The notes below the pieces were generated by a model. That model was not told the DNA's origin. It saw only the letters and a list, made by a program, of their open reading frames with translations, and did not search any database. The position numbers and the translations under genes are program-made. Source: Rhodospirillaceae bacterium (GTDB lineage Bacteria; Pseudomonadota; Alphaproteobacteria; Reyranellales; Reyranellaceae). Taken from it: a stretch of 60,056 nucleotides of DNA. The stretch covers positions 1 to 60,056 of the forward strand of contig WOUR01000052.1 of NCBI GenBank assembly GCA_009772935.1, written 5' to 3'. Below are positions 7,254 through 15,897 of this stretch, piece after piece; position 1 is the first letter of the stretch, and every line of letters begins with the position of its first letter.

Positions 7254-9140
7254 ATGACCGACGAAAACGACATCGACCCGCCCCCGAGCGAAGGTTCGCT
7301 TTCCGACGGAATGCGCATCATCGCGGACTTCGTGCGGACCCTGCCCCGCAAGCCAGGCGTCTACCGCATGATCGCGGCCGACGGCGAAGTTCTGTATGTC
7401 GGAAAAGCGCGCTCGTTGCGCAGCCGGGTGGCCGCCTACACCCAGCCGACCCGGCTGGCGACGCGCCTGATCCGCATGGTCTCGGCGACGCGGACCATGG
7501 AATTCGCCGTCACCGACAGCGAAGCCGAGGCGCTGCTCCTCGAGAACAACCTGATCAAGCGCTTCCGGCCGCGCTTCAACGTGCTGCTGCGCGACGACAA
7601 GTCGTTTCCCTACATCGTCATCCGGCGCGACACCGACTGGCCGCAGCTCGCCAAGCATCGCGGTACGCGCGAGCCCGCCAACGAGTATTTCGGACCCTTC
7701 GCCTCGGCCACCGCGGTCAACCGCACGCTCTACGCGCTGCAGCGGGCCTTCCCGCTGCGCTCCTGCTCGGACGGCGTCTTCTCGACTCGCACGCGGCCCT
7801 GTCTGCAGTATCAGATCAAGCGCTGCACCGCGCCCTGCGTCGGCCGCATCGGCAAACCCGAATACGACGCCATCGTCGACGACGTGCGGGGCTTCCTCGG
7901 CGGTCGCAACCGCGAGATCCAGCAGGCCCTGTCGCAGCGCATGGAGCAGGCCTCAGCCAACCTCGAATTCGAGGCGGCCGCCATCCTGCGCGACCGCATC
8001 CGCGCGCTCGCCCACATCACGTCGCACCAGTCGATCAGCCTGCCGTCGATCGACGAGGCCGACATCTTCGCGGCCCATGCCGAAGGCGGACAGATCTGCA
8101 TCCAGGTGTTCTTCCTGCGCGCGGGGCAGAATCTCGGCAACCGCGCCTACTTCCCGAGCCACGGCAGGGAGCTCGACGAGGCCCAGGTGCTGGAGGCCTT
8201 CATCGGCCAGTTCTACGAGGCGCGGCAGGCGCCGAAGCTGATCCTGACCAGCCACGACGTCGCCGAGCACGAGCTGATGGAAAGCGCGCTCGCTCTGTCG
8301 GCGGGCCACAAGGTCGAGATCCGCCAGCCCAAGCGCGGCGACCAGAAGGACGTGCTCGATCAGGCGGTGAACAATGCCCGCGAGGCGCTCGCCCGCCGCA
8401 TGGCCGAACGCGGCACGCAGCGCACCCTGCTGGAGGGCGTGGCCCGTGTCTTCGGGCTCGACGCGCCGCCCGAGCGCATCGAGGTGTACGACAACAGTCA
8501 CATCCAGGGCACGGCGGCGATCGGCGCCATGATCGTGGCGGGACCGGAGGGCTTCAACAAGCACGCCTATCGCAAGTTCAACATCAAGACCGAGGGCGCG
8601 GCGGGCGACGACTTCGCCATGATGCGCGAGGTGATGACTCGTCGCTTCGGCCGCGCGCTGAAGGAGAACCCCGAGCGCGACGACGAGCACTGGCCGGACC
8701 TGCTGCTGATCGACGGCGGCCAGGGCCAGCTCGAAGCGGTGCGTGGCGTGATGACCGAACTGGGCCTCGAGGACATCGCCCTGGTCGGCATAGCGAAAGG
8801 CCCGGACCGCGATGCGGGCCGCGAGCGCTTCTTCATGACCGGCAAGCCGCCCTTCTCGCTCGAACCGCGCGATCCCGTCCTCTACTTCCTGCAGCGGCTG
8901 CGGGACGAGGCACATCGCTTCGCGATCGGTACTCACCGCACGCGTCGTGCGGCAGACATGACACGCTCGGCGCTCGACGAGGTGCCGGGCATCGGCGCCG
9001 GGCGCAAACGGGCGCTGCTCAATCATTTCGGCAGTGCCCGTGCCGTTTCGGGCGCGACTCTGGAGGACATCAAGTCGGTGCCGGGAATCTCCGATGCGCT
9101 CGCCCAGAAAATCCATGACCACTTCCGGGGTGGCCGGTAA
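7254..9140 (+). CDS. uvrC: Excinuclease ABC subunit C
   Basis: UvrC makes the two incisions in nucleotide excision repair after damage recognition by UvrA/UvrB. The 628-aa protein starts with a GIY-YIG nuclease domain (PGVYRM about 35-40, then VLYVGKA), followed by the Cys-containing segment CLQYQIKRC-APC, a UVR coiled-coil (about 205-240), the RNase H-like nuclease domain (VYDNSHIQG, LLIDGGQGQ) and a C-terminal helix-hairpin-helix pair (VPGIGAGRK, VPGISDALA). The start at 7254 is preferred over a longer frame because it gives the normal family length. Its TAA overlaps the pgsA start (TAATG), so the two are translationally coupled. Confidence 0.96.
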   Translation: MTDENDIDPPPSEGSLSDGMRIIADFVRTLPRKPGVYRMIAADGEVLYVGKARSLRSRVAAYTQPTRLATRLIRMVSATRTMEFAVTDSEAEALLLENNLIKRFRPRFNVLLRDDKSFPYIVIRRDTDWPQLAKHRGTREPANEYFGPFASATAVNRTLYALQRAFPLRSCSDGVFSTRTRPCLQYQIKRCTAPCVGRIGKPEYDAIVDDVRGFLGGRNREIQQALSQRMEQASANLEFEAAAILRDRIRALAHITSHQSISLPSIDEADIFAAHAEGGQICIQVFFLRAGQNLGNRAYFPSHGRELDEAQVLEAFIGQFYEARQAPKLILTSHDVAEHELMESALALSAGHKVEIRQPKRGDQKDVLDQAVNNAREALARRMAERGTQRTLLEGVARVFGLDAPPERIEVYDNSHIQGTAAIGAMIVAGPEGFNKHAYRKFNIKTEGAAGDDFAMMREVMTRRFGRALKENPERDDEHWPDLLLIDGGQGQLEAVRGVMTELGLEDIALVGIAKGPDRDAGRERFFMTGKPPFSLEPRDPVLYFLQRLRDEAHRFAIGTHRTRRAADMTRSALDEVPGIGAGRKRALLNHFGSARAVSGATLEDIKSVPGISDALAQKIHDHFRGGR

Positions 9141-9727
9141 TGTCCGGGTCGATGCTGTTCAACCTTCCCAACATGCTCACCCTGTCGCGCATCGTCGCGA
9201 TTCCGCTGGTCGTGGCCTGCTTCTGGCTCGATCGCGGCTGGGCGCAGTGGTTGTCCATGGCGCTGTTCGTGGCGGCCGCGGTGACCGACTGGTTCGATGG
9301 CTATTTCGCGCGGCGCTACCATCAGATCTCGCGGTTCGGGCGCTTCCTCGATCCGATCGCCGACAAGCTGCTGGTCGCCGCAGCCCTGGTCATGCTGGTC
9401 GACAACGGCACCCTGTCGGGCCTGAACGTGCTGGCGGCCCTCATCATCCTGGCGCGCGAGATCCTGGTCTCGGGCCTGCGCGAGTTCCTCGCGGAGCTGC
9501 GGGTCGGCCTGCCCGTCAGCGCGCTCGCCAAGTGGAAGACGGCCGTGCAGATGGTGGCGATCGCCGCACTGCTGGTCGGCGACTCCGCCGCGCACTGGGT
9601 TACCCAGGCCGGCATCGTCATGATCTGGATCGCCGCGGCGCTCACGCTCATCACCGGCTACGACTATCTTCGCACCGGCCTGCGCCACATGGCGGAAGAT
9701 GCCCCCTCCTCGGGCGGCCAGAAATGA
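9140..9727 (+). CDS. pgsA: CDP-diacylglycerol--glycerol-3-phosphate 3-phosphatidyltransferase
   Basis: PgsA makes phosphatidylglycerol phosphate from CDP-diacylglycerol and glycerol 3-phosphate in the inner membrane, the committed step to phosphatidylglycerol and cardiolipin. The CDP-alcohol phosphatidyltransferase signature D-G-x2-A-R-x8-G-x3-D-x3-D is present (DGYFAR followed by GRFLDPIAD, about residues 54-75). Several hydrophobic membrane segments fill the 195 aa. It overlaps uvrC at its start and moaD at its stop (ATGA), as in many alphaproteobacteria. Confidence 0.95.
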   Translation: MSGSMLFNLPNMLTLSRIVAIPLVVACFWLDRGWAQWLSMALFVAAAVTDWFDGYFARRYHQISRFGRFLDPIADKLLVAAALVMLVDNGTLSGLNVLAALIILAREILVSGLREFLAELRVGLPVSALAKWKTAVQMVAIAALLVGDSAAHWVTQAGIVMIWIAAALTLITGYDYLRTGLRHMAEDAPSSGGQK

Positions 9728-9975
9728 AGATCCGCTATTTCGCCTGGATGAAGCGCACCGTCGGCGTCCCCGAAGAAGAGGTGACTCCACCGGAGGGTAC
9801 CGAGACGGTGGGTGATCTGGTTGCCTGGCTGCGCAGCCGAAGCCCCGGCCATGCCGAGGCGCTCGCCGAAGGCGCGGCTTTCGGGGCCGCCGTCGACCAG
9901 CGCACAGCGACCTTCGACGTGAAGCTCGCCGGCGCGCGCGAAGTCGCCTTCTTCCCCCCGTTCACCGGCGGCTGA
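9724..9975 (+). CDS. moaD: Molybdopterin synthase sulfur carrier subunit
   Basis: This 83-aa ubiquitin-fold protein ends in Gly-Gly (FTGG), the tail that is adenylated and thiocarboxylated before donating sulfur to precursor Z. It begins MKIRYFAWMK; its ATG overlaps the pgsA stop (ATGA). The large subunit MoaE follows after one base. The activating E1 is not next to it, but a ThiF-rhodanese fusion lies 2.2 kb away on the opposite strand. Confidence 0.92.
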   Translation: MKIRYFAWMKRTVGVPEEEVTPPEGTETVGDLVAWLRSRSPGHAEALAEGAAFGAAVDQRTATFDVKLAGAREVAFFPPFTGG

Positions 9976-9976
9976 C

Positions 9977-10447
9977 ATGACGGTGCGCGTCCAGGAAGCC
10001 GAATTCGATGTCGGCGCCGAGCTGGCCCGCCTCACCGATGGCAACAAGCGGATCGGCGGACTCGCGGTCTTCGTCGGTCTGGTGCGCGAGATGCATGTGC
10101 GCGAGGGCTATCATCGCGACCGGGTCGACGCGCTGACGCTCGAACACTATCCGGGCATGACCGAGACCGCGCTGCAGGAAATCGAGGCCGAGGCGAACCG
10201 GCGTTGGCCGCTCGAGGCGACGCTGATCGTGCACCGCTACGGCCGCATGGAACCAGGCGAGCGTATCGTCCTGGTGGCCGTCGGCTCGCCGCATCGCGAG
10301 GCCGCGTTCGAGGCCTGCGAGTTCCTGGTCGACTGGCTGAAGACCAAGGCGCCCTTCTGGAAGCTGGAAGATACACCGAAGGGCGAGCAATGGGTCGGCG
10401 CCCATCAGGAAGACGACGCCGCCGCGGCACGCTGGGAGAAGAAGTGA
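9977..10447 (+). CDS. moaE: Molybdopterin synthase catalytic subunit
   Basis: MoaE converts precursor Z to molybdopterin using the MoaD thiocarboxylate. The 156-aa length is normal. The RYGRMEPGE segment and the C-terminal DWLKTKAPFWKLE, which holds the conserved lysines of the active site, are visible. It is the last gene of uvrC-pgsA-moaD-moaE and converges on the flavoprotein gene that ends at 10472, leaving only 24 bases between stops. Confidence 0.94.
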   Translation: MTVRVQEAEFDVGAELARLTDGNKRIGGLAVFVGLVREMHVREGYHRDRVDALTLEHYPGMTETALQEIEAEANRRWPLEATLIVHRYGRMEPGERIVLVAVGSPHREAAFEACEFLVDWLKTKAPFWKLEDTPKGEQWVGAHQEDDAAAARWEKK

Positions 10448-10471
10448 GCGGCTGCCCCGTCCGTCGGCGTC

Positions 10472-12172
10472 CTACGTAGACGAAGAGGCCATCTCGCCCA
10501 TCGCCTCCAGCACGCCGTGGATCTGGGCGACGACGTTCGCGCCCTCGCCGATCGCCGCGCCCACGCGCTTCACCGAGCCGTAGCGCACGTCACCGACCGC
10601 GAAGACGCCCTGCACGTTCGTCTCGTAGGCGAGCGGCGGGCGCTCGGGACAGGGGGCTTCGACATCGGCACCGGTGCGGATGAACCCTGTCCTGTCGACG
10701 TCGATGCCGCACTCCTGCATCCACTCGGTCGCGGGCTGGGCGCCAAGGAACTGGAAGACGTGACGGATGGGCCGGTGCGTGTCGGTCCCGCTGGGGCGAT
10801 GCCGCCATGTCACGCCGCGCAAGCCGCTCTGCTCCGAGCCGACGAGTTCGACGATCTCCGTCTCCGAAAGCACCTCGACATTCGGCGCCGCGGCAATGCG
10901 ATCGATCAGGTAGCGTGACATGGTCTCGGCGAGGCCATTGCCGCGGACCAGGATCCAGACCTTCGCGGCATGACCCGACAGGAAGACGGCCGCCTGCCCC
11001 GCCGAATTGCCGCCACCGACGATGGCCACCTCGGCATTGGCGCAAAGCTTTGCCTCGATGGGCGAGGCCCAGTACCACAGGCCGCGATTGAGGAAGTCCC
11101 CGAGATTGGGCAGCGCAAGCTTGCGGTAGCGTGCACCCGAGGCGATCACGACGGTCTTCGCCTGCACCCGCCAGCCGTCGGTCATTTCGAGCACCATGGG
11201 CCGCGAGAGCCCGCCGCCGCAGTCGAGCTTTGCCACCTCCAACGGAATGACGAACTGCGCGCCGAACTTCTGCGCCTGCACGAAGGCGCGCGCGGTGAGC
11301 GCCTGCCCCGAGATCCCCGTCGGAAACCCGAGATAGTTCTCGATGCGGGCGCTGGCGCCGGCCTGGCCGCCGAAGGCGCGGGTCTCGACCACCAGCACGG
11401 AGAGGCCTTCGGACGCGGCATACACCGCGGTCGAAAGACCGGCCGGGCCCGAACCGATGATGGCGATGTCATAGAGTGGCGGCTCTGCACTCTCCTGCAG
11501 CAGGCCGATGCAGAGCGCGAGTTCCTGTTCGCCTGGATTGCGCAGGATCGTGCCGTCGGGACACACCACCAGCGGATAATCGTCGGCGTCGGGTGACAGG
11601 CGCTCGATCATCTTGGCGGCCTCGGGGTCGCCTTCGGGATCGAGGATGGTGTGCGGCTGGCCGTTGCGCGTCAGGAAGCCCTGCAGGCGGATCATGCCCG
11701 GCTGGATGCGTTCGCCGACCAGGATCGGGCCGACGCCCTTCACCTCGATCAGGCGCACGCGCCGCAGGATGAGCGCCCGCATGATTCGCTCGCCCAGTTC
11801 CGCCTCGGCGACCATCAGGGCCCGTAGTCGATCATGCGGCACGATCAGGGCCTCGACGTCCTCTTCGGCCCGGACGTCGACCATCGCCGGCTGGCCCGCG
11901 AGCTCGGCCAACTCGGCCGCGAAGTCGCCCGGTCCCATTTCGACGATGGGCGAGACGTGATCGAGCCCGTCATGGCCGAAGATCGCGATCCGGCCGGAGA
12001 GGATCACGCACATGCCGGAACTGTCTTTGCCCGTCCGTGCCAGAAACTCACCCGCCTTGAATTGCTGCTTGCTGCCAAAGCGGCCGATGCGCTTCAGTTC
12101 CGCCGCCGTGAGCACCGGATACATCTGGTGGCGGCGGATCTCTTCCATGGTCGGCGGAGCGGGATCGGCCAT
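10472..12172 (-). CDS. Cyclic-nucleotide-binding domain fused to a thioredoxin-reductase-like flavoprotein lacking the CxxC pair
   Basis: This 566-aa protein has three parts. Residues about 20-130 form a cyclic-nucleotide-binding domain. About 150-220 look like a thioredoxin/glutaredoxin-fold insert without a CxxC. From about 233 there is a two-dinucleotide-domain oxidoreductase: FAD motif IIGSGPAGLSTAVYA, then NADPH motif VAIVGGGNSAGQAAV, then a C-terminal GVFAVGDVR. Between the FAD and NADPH motifs, where thioredoxin reductases carry CxxC, this protein reads YWAS, so it should not reduce thioredoxin in the usual way. GGGGAG lies 6 bases before the start. It is 27 bases after thiF on the same strand and may be co-transcribed, though a thiamine role is unproven. 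Confidence 0.8.
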   Translation of the reverse strand: MADPAPPTMEEIRRHQMYPVLTAAELKRIGRFGSKQQFKAGEFLARTGKDSSGMCVILSGRIAIFGHDGLDHVSPIVEMGPGDFAAELAELAGQPAMVDVRAEEDVEALIVPHDRLRALMVAEAELGERIMRALILRRVRLIEVKGVGPILVGERIQPGMIRLQGFLTRNGQPHTILDPEGDPEAAKMIERLSPDADDYPLVVCPDGTILRNPGEQELALCIGLLQESAEPPLYDIAIIGSGPAGLSTAVYAASEGLSVLVVETRAFGGQAGASARIENYLGFPTGISGQALTARAFVQAQKFGAQFVIPLEVAKLDCGGGLSRPMVLEMTDGWRVQAKTVVIASGARYRKLALPNLGDFLNRGLWYWASPIEAKLCANAEVAIVGGGNSAGQAAVFLSGHAAKVWILVRGNGLAETMSRYLIDRIAAAPNVEVLSETEIVELVGSEQSGLRGVTWRHRPSGTDTHRPIRHVFQFLGAQPATEWMQECGIDVDRTGFIRTGADVEAPCPERPPLAYETNVQGVFAVGDVRYGSVKRVGAAIGEGANVVAQIHGVLEAMGEMASSST

Positions 12173-12199
12173 GTGGAACTCCCCTGGTTCAGGGCCGCT

Positions 12200-13159
12200 T
12201 CAGCCCAGGGCGACTAGAGCAAGATTCGTGACACCGCGCTCGCGCAATCTGTCGGCGGCCATCAGCGCCCGCTGGCCGCTGCGGCAAGCCAGAACGACCC
12301 GGCCGCCGGGCGTGCCCAGCTCGTCGATCGTATCGACCACGAGCCGCCGCGCGCCGGCGAAGGGTGAAACCGGCGCCTCGTCGAGACCGCGCAGGTCGAC
12401 CACGGTGTCGTCGGATCGCACCTGATCGGGTGCGATGAACGCCACCGGCTCCTCGGGCTCGGGACTGCCGACAAAAGAGAACCCCCCAAAGGCGACCCGC
12501 TTGGCGTCGAACGTGACGACGCGGCCCAGCACGGCGGGCTCGAGGCCGAGCAGATGATGCAGCGTAAGGTGCGCCTGCAGGCTGCCCATCGTCGCCACCG
12601 CGGTGCCGATCACGCCCACCGTGGCGCAGGTGCCGCCGTCGACCGAGACTTCCGGGAACACCGCGCGGTAGCTCGCGCCGCCACCGCAGAAGACGCCGGC
12701 ATAGCCCGTCATGCCGATCACCGACGCACTGACCAATGGCTTGGCGACGGCATGGCAGACATCGCTCAGCATGTAGGTCACGGCGAAACTGTCGGCGGCA
12801 TCGACCACGATGTCTGCGTCGGCGACAAGTCGCGCGGCGTTCTGCGGCGTCAGCCGCTCAGGCACCGCGTCGATTCGAACCTGCGGGTTGAAGCGCTGCA
12901 GCGTGGCGCGCGCCGCCTCGGCCTTGAGCTTGCCGATGTCGGCCATGCCATAGAGCGGCTGACGATGCAGGTTCGTCTCCTCGACCGTGTCGTGATCGAC
13001 GATCGTGAGCCGGCCGACACCGGCACCGGCGAGATACTGCAGCACCGGACAACCGAGGCCGCCCGCACCGACCACCAGCACCGAGGCGGCGGCGAGACGC
13101 GCCTGTCCCGCTTCGCCGATCTCCGGCAGCACGGCCTGGCGGGCGTAGCGGTCGGTCAC
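12200..13159 (-). CDS. thiF: ThiF/MoeB-type E1 enzyme with C-terminal rhodanese domain
   Basis: This 319-aa protein adenylates the C-terminal Gly of a ubiquitin-like sulfur carrier. The ATP-binding motif GAGGLGCPV, the NLHRQPLY segment, the DAADSF Asp and the catalytic-Cys region GTCATVGVIG are visible in the first 250 residues. The last 80 residues form a rhodanese domain with active-site loop CRSGQRA, giving an MOCS3/Uba4-like E1-rhodanese layout. The start is GTG at 13159, overlapping the thiE stop (GTGA); longer readings of the frame would run back through thiE. It probably acts on ThiS, and perhaps also on MoaD. Confidence 0.85.
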   Translation of the reverse strand: MTDRYARQAVLPEIGEAGQARLAAASVLVVGAGGLGCPVLQYLAGAGVGRLTIVDHDTVEETNLHRQPLYGMADIGKLKAEAARATLQRFNPQVRIDAVPERLTPQNAARLVADADIVVDAADSFAVTYMLSDVCHAVAKPLVSASVIGMTGYAGVFCGGGASYRAVFPEVSVDGGTCATVGVIGTAVATMGSLQAHLTLHHLLGLEPAVLGRVVTFDAKRVAFGGFSFVGSPEPEEPVAFIAPDQVRSDDTVVDLRGLDEAPVSPFAGARRLVVDTIDELGTPGGRVVLACRSGQRALMAADRLRERGVTNLALVALG

Positions 13160-13755
13160 GGCCTTCTCGTCGCGGCGATCCACGCCCTGGCCTGACCGAT
13201 CGGATCGGCATGGTTCACGATGTCGCCCACCACCGAGGCGATGTCGGCGCCCGACTTCAGGCAGAGCAGCGCCCGTTCGAGCGTCAGCCCACCGATCGCA
13301 ACCAGCGGCCGGTTTCCGATCAGCTTCTTCCACTCGGCCAGGCGCTCGGTACCCTGCGGCGCCCACGGCATCTGCTTCAGCACGGTCGGCCAGATCGGGC
13401 CAAGCGCGACATAGTCGGGATCGATGGCGAGGCCCTTGTCGAGTTCGGCATGATCATGCGTGCTGACGCCGATCCTGAGGCCGGCACGGCGCAGTGCCTT
13501 CACGTCGGCGTCGACGAGATCTTCCTGGCCGAGATGGACCCAAGCGCAGCCTTCGTCGACCGCGACCTGCCAGTAGTCGTTCACGATCAGGTCGGCGCCG
13601 TGCTGCATACAGACGGCCTTCGCCTCGCGAACCTGGCGACGGATCTCGGCCTCCGGCTGGTCCTTTATGCGCAGCTGGATGAGCCTGGTGCCGATCGGCA
13701 CCAGCTTCGACACCCAGCTGGAATCGGGCACAACGGGATAGAACGGATCGAGCAT
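13156..13755 (-). CDS. thiE: Thiamine phosphate synthase family protein
   Basis: ThiE couples the thiazole phosphate carboxylate and HMP-pyrophosphate to thiamine phosphate. The 199-aa TIM-barrel protein shows the family landmarks LIVNDYW, WVHLGQEDL, GVSTHDHAEL, DYVALGPIWPT and VAIGGLTLE. I chose ATG 13755, which has GGAG 9 bases upstream inside the end of thiG. A TTG 5 codons earlier (13770) is in frame but overlaps thiG. The protein lacks some residues of the best-studied enzymes around its N-terminus, so a TenI-type relative remains possible. Position between thiG and thiF supports a thiamine role. Confidence 0.85.
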   Translation of the reverse strand: MLDPFYPVVPDSSWVSKLVPIGTRLIQLRIKDQPEAEIRRQVREAKAVCMQHGADLIVNDYWQVAVDEGCAWVHLGQEDLVDADVKALRRAGLRIGVSTHDHAELDKGLAIDPDYVALGPIWPTVLKQMPWAPQGTERLAEWKKLIGNRPLVAIGGLTLERALLCLKSGADIASVVGDIVNHADPIGQARAWIAATRRP

Positions 13756-13759
13756 CTCT

Positions 13760-14536
13760 CTAATCTCCAAGCACCGCTTTGCCGATCACCGGCGTCGACG
13801 GCACGGCCATGTCCCGCGGCTCCATCGGGCGCGCAAGATAGGCGGCACGACCGGATTCGACGCCGAGCGCGAAGGCGCGCGCCATCTCGACCGGATCGCC
13901 CGCTTCGGCGACCGCCGTGTTGAGCAGGACGGCGTCGTAGCCCAGCTCCATCGCCGCCGCGGCATGCGAGGGCACGCCCAGTCCGGCATCGACCACCAGC
14001 GGAACATCGGGGAAGTGCGCCCGCATCGAGCGCAGGCCGTAGACGTTGTTCAGGCCGCGCGCCGAACCGATCGGCGCGCCCCACGGCATCAGCACCCGGC
14101 AGCCCGCTTCGACCAGGCGCTCGGCAACCACCAGATCCTCGGTCGTGTAGGGGAAGACCTCGAACCCCTCTTCGGAAAGAATACGCGCCGCCTCGACCAG
14201 GCCGAACACGTCGGGCTGCAACGTGTCGGCCTCGCCGATCACCTCGAGCTTGATCCAGGGCGTGTCGAACAGCTCGCGCGCCATGTGGGCGGTCGTTACC
14301 GCCTCCTTCACCGAATGGCAGCCCGCCGTGTTCGGCAGCACGCGCACGCCCATCGACTGGATAAGCGACCAGAAGGCCTGACCGGCGCGGCCCGTGCCGC
14401 TCTCGCGCCGCAGCGACACGGTCACGACTTCCGCGCCCGACGCCTTGACCGCGCGTTCGAGGACCGCCGGCGACGGATAGCGCGAGGTGCCGAGCAGCAA
14501 CCGCGACGTCAGCTCGACGCCGTAGAACGAGGACAT
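13760..14536 (-). CDS. thiG: Thiazole synthase
   Basis: ThiG condenses 1-deoxy-D-xylulose 5-phosphate, dehydroglycine and ThiS-thiocarboxylate into the thiazole. The 258-aa length is normal. The Schiff-base lysine lies in WIKLEVIGE, and the phosphate-binding Gly segments (PWGAPIGS, VDAGLGVPSHA) are visible. It follows thiS by 3 bases and its end contains the Shine-Dalgarno of thiE, so the genes are tightly coupled. Confidence 0.95.
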   Translation of the reverse strand: MSSFYGVELTSRLLLGTSRYPSPAVLERAVKASGAEVVTVSLRRESGTGRAGQAFWSLIQSMGVRVLPNTAGCHSVKEAVTTAHMARELFDTPWIKLEVIGEADTLQPDVFGLVEAARILSEEGFEVFPYTTEDLVVAERLVEAGCRVLMPWGAPIGSARGLNNVYGLRSMRAHFPDVPLVVDAGLGVPSHAAAAMELGYDAVLLNTAVAEAGDPVEMARAFALGVESGRAAYLARPMEPRDMAVPSTPVIGKAVLGD

Positions 14537-14539
14537 CGC

Positions 14540-14737
14540 CTATCCTCCCTGCATCGGCGCGACGACCTCGATCCTGTCGCCGTCGGCCAGCTCGGTGCGC
14601 GGCCGTGCGGCGGCGGCGACGAAGCGGCCGTTCACCGCCGTCGCGATCTTGCGGCCGCCGAAGCCGAGCGTCTCGAGCGCCGCAGCGAGCGTACCGGGCG
14701 CGACCTCATGCATGTCGTCGTTCAGGAATATCCGCAT
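14540..14737 (-). CDS. thiS: Sulfur carrier protein ThiS
   Basis: This 65-aa ubiquitin-fold protein ends with Gly-Gly (PMQGG), the site of adenylation and thiocarboxylation for thiazole synthesis. The start is at 14737 (MRIFLND), with GGAG 7 bases upstream; it lies inside the 3' end of thiO, overlapping it by 32 bases. The AVNGRFV strand is typical of ThiS. Confidence 0.93.
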   Translation of the reverse strand: MRIFLNDDMHEVAPGTLAAALETLGFGGRKIATAVNGRFVAAAARPRTELADGDRIEVVAPMQGG

Positions 14738-15707
14738 CTCTCGTCTCCAGAAGCACGGCATCGGCAACCTGACGCGCCAGCCACGGCGCAAGCAGGAAAC
14801 CATGCCGGTAAAGCCCGTTGGCGTGCAGCACACGGCCCTCGCGGCGGATGCACGGCAGGTTGTCGGAAAAGGTCGGCCGCAGGTCGGCGCCCAGCTCGAC
14901 GATCTCGGCCTCGCCGAAGGCCGGGTGCAGCGTGTAGGCCGCGTTCAGCAACTCGACCGCCGAACGCACGCTGACGGCGCGGCGTTCCTCGCTCTCGATC
15001 ATCGTGGCGCCGATCATGAAGACGCCGTCGCCGCGAGGCACGATGTAGAGCGGGATGCGCGGGTGCAGCAGTCGAACCGGACGCGACAGCGAGACGTCGC
15101 GGGTCCGCACCACCAGCATTTCGCCGCGCACGCCGCGCAGATCGGGCAGCGCGTCGCGGGCGGCCATGCCGCGGCAATCCACGACGAAATTCGAATGAAG
15201 GACCGAGGGCGTGCTCTCCACGCCAAAGCGGATCGAAACACCCCGCGCCTCGAGGCCGGCGGCGAGCGATGCCAGTGCCTTGCGCGGATCGAGATGGGCC
15301 TCGTCGGCGAAGAACAGGGCACGCCGGAACCGGCCGGCGAGATCGGGTTCGAGGGCGGCGATGCGGTCGCCGTCGATCCACTCGTAGCGCTCGGTTCGCG
15401 CGGCAAAGCGCGTGAGGTCGGCGGCATCACGCGGCGGTGCGAGGACCAGGCTGCCCTGGCTGACCGTCCCGGGATAGTGGCGCCGCCACCAGTCGATCGA
15501 CGGCTCGCCCAGACGGGCAACGATCTCGTCGGTGGTCGCCCGCTCGCACCACGGCGCCAGCATGCCCCCGGCCATCCAGGAACAGGCGCTTTCGCCCAGC
15601 CGGTCGCTGCGCTCCAGCAGCTCTGCGGCGACGCCGCGGTCGGCAAGCTCGGTCGCGCAGGCCAGGCCCGCAACGCCAGCTCCGATGATCGATACGACAG
15701 AACCCAC
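14706..15707 (-). CDS. thiO: Glycine oxidase ThiO (FAD-dependent)
   Basis: ThiO oxidises glycine to the imine used by ThiG. The 333-aa protein begins with the FAD-binding motif IIGAGVAGLACA and ends with the DAO-type segment GLYRHGFLLAP. It is the first gene of the thiamine operon. An upstream in-frame reading from 15752 would put the start inside the TPP riboswitch core, so I chose GTG 15707, which has GGGAG 6 bases upstream. That Shine-Dalgarno lies at the 3' edge of the riboswitch, so TPP probably controls translation initiation here. Confidence 0.9.
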   Translation of the reverse strand: MGSVVSIIGAGVAGLACATELADRGVAAELLERSDRLGESACSWMAGGMLAPWCERATTDEIVARLGEPSIDWWRRHYPGTVSQGSLVLAPPRDAADLTRFAARTERYEWIDGDRIAALEPDLAGRFRRALFFADEAHLDPRKALASLAAGLEARGVSIRFGVESTPSVLHSNFVVDCRGMAARDALPDLRGVRGEMLVVRTRDVSLSRPVRLLHPRIPLYIVPRGDGVFMIGATMIESEERRAVSVRSAVELLNAAYTLHPAFGEAEIVELGADLRPTFSDNLPCIRREGRVLHANGLYRHGFLLAPWLARQVADAVLLETRDADIPERRHA

Positions 15708-15713
15708 AGCTGA

Positions 15714-15815
15714 CTCCCGTTCCTTCGCCGGCATGACCCGGATCAGGTTCAAAGGGTTCAGCCGTTAAGGCTGTCTCAGCCCGCTTCCCATAAGGAGGTC
15801 AGGCACCCCTCGGAC
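15714..15815 (-). promoter_or_regulatory. TPP riboswitch (THI box)
   Basis: Read on the minus strand, the region holds the conserved TPP aptamer segments in order: GGGGTGCC at the 5' side, GCTGAGA in the P2-P3 junction, ACCCTTTGAACCTGATC, and GGGTCATGCCGGCGAAGGAA at the 3' side. It lies directly upstream of thiO-thiS-thiG-thiE-thiF. The 3' edge overlaps the thiO Shine-Dalgarno (15714-15718) and there is no terminator hairpin with a T run before thiO, so translational control by SD masking is the likely mode. Confidence 0.95.
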
Positions 15816-15897
15816 GTCATCGAGAAAAGGGGATTGGGGACCCGGATGTCAAGCGGGGTGGCCTCGCCTATGATTCATGGCTGCCCTTGGAGATAGT

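Noticed and set aside
10472..12172. Naming this gene trxB
   Set aside because: The CxxC pair that defines thioredoxin reductase is absent and an N-terminal cNMP-binding domain is present.
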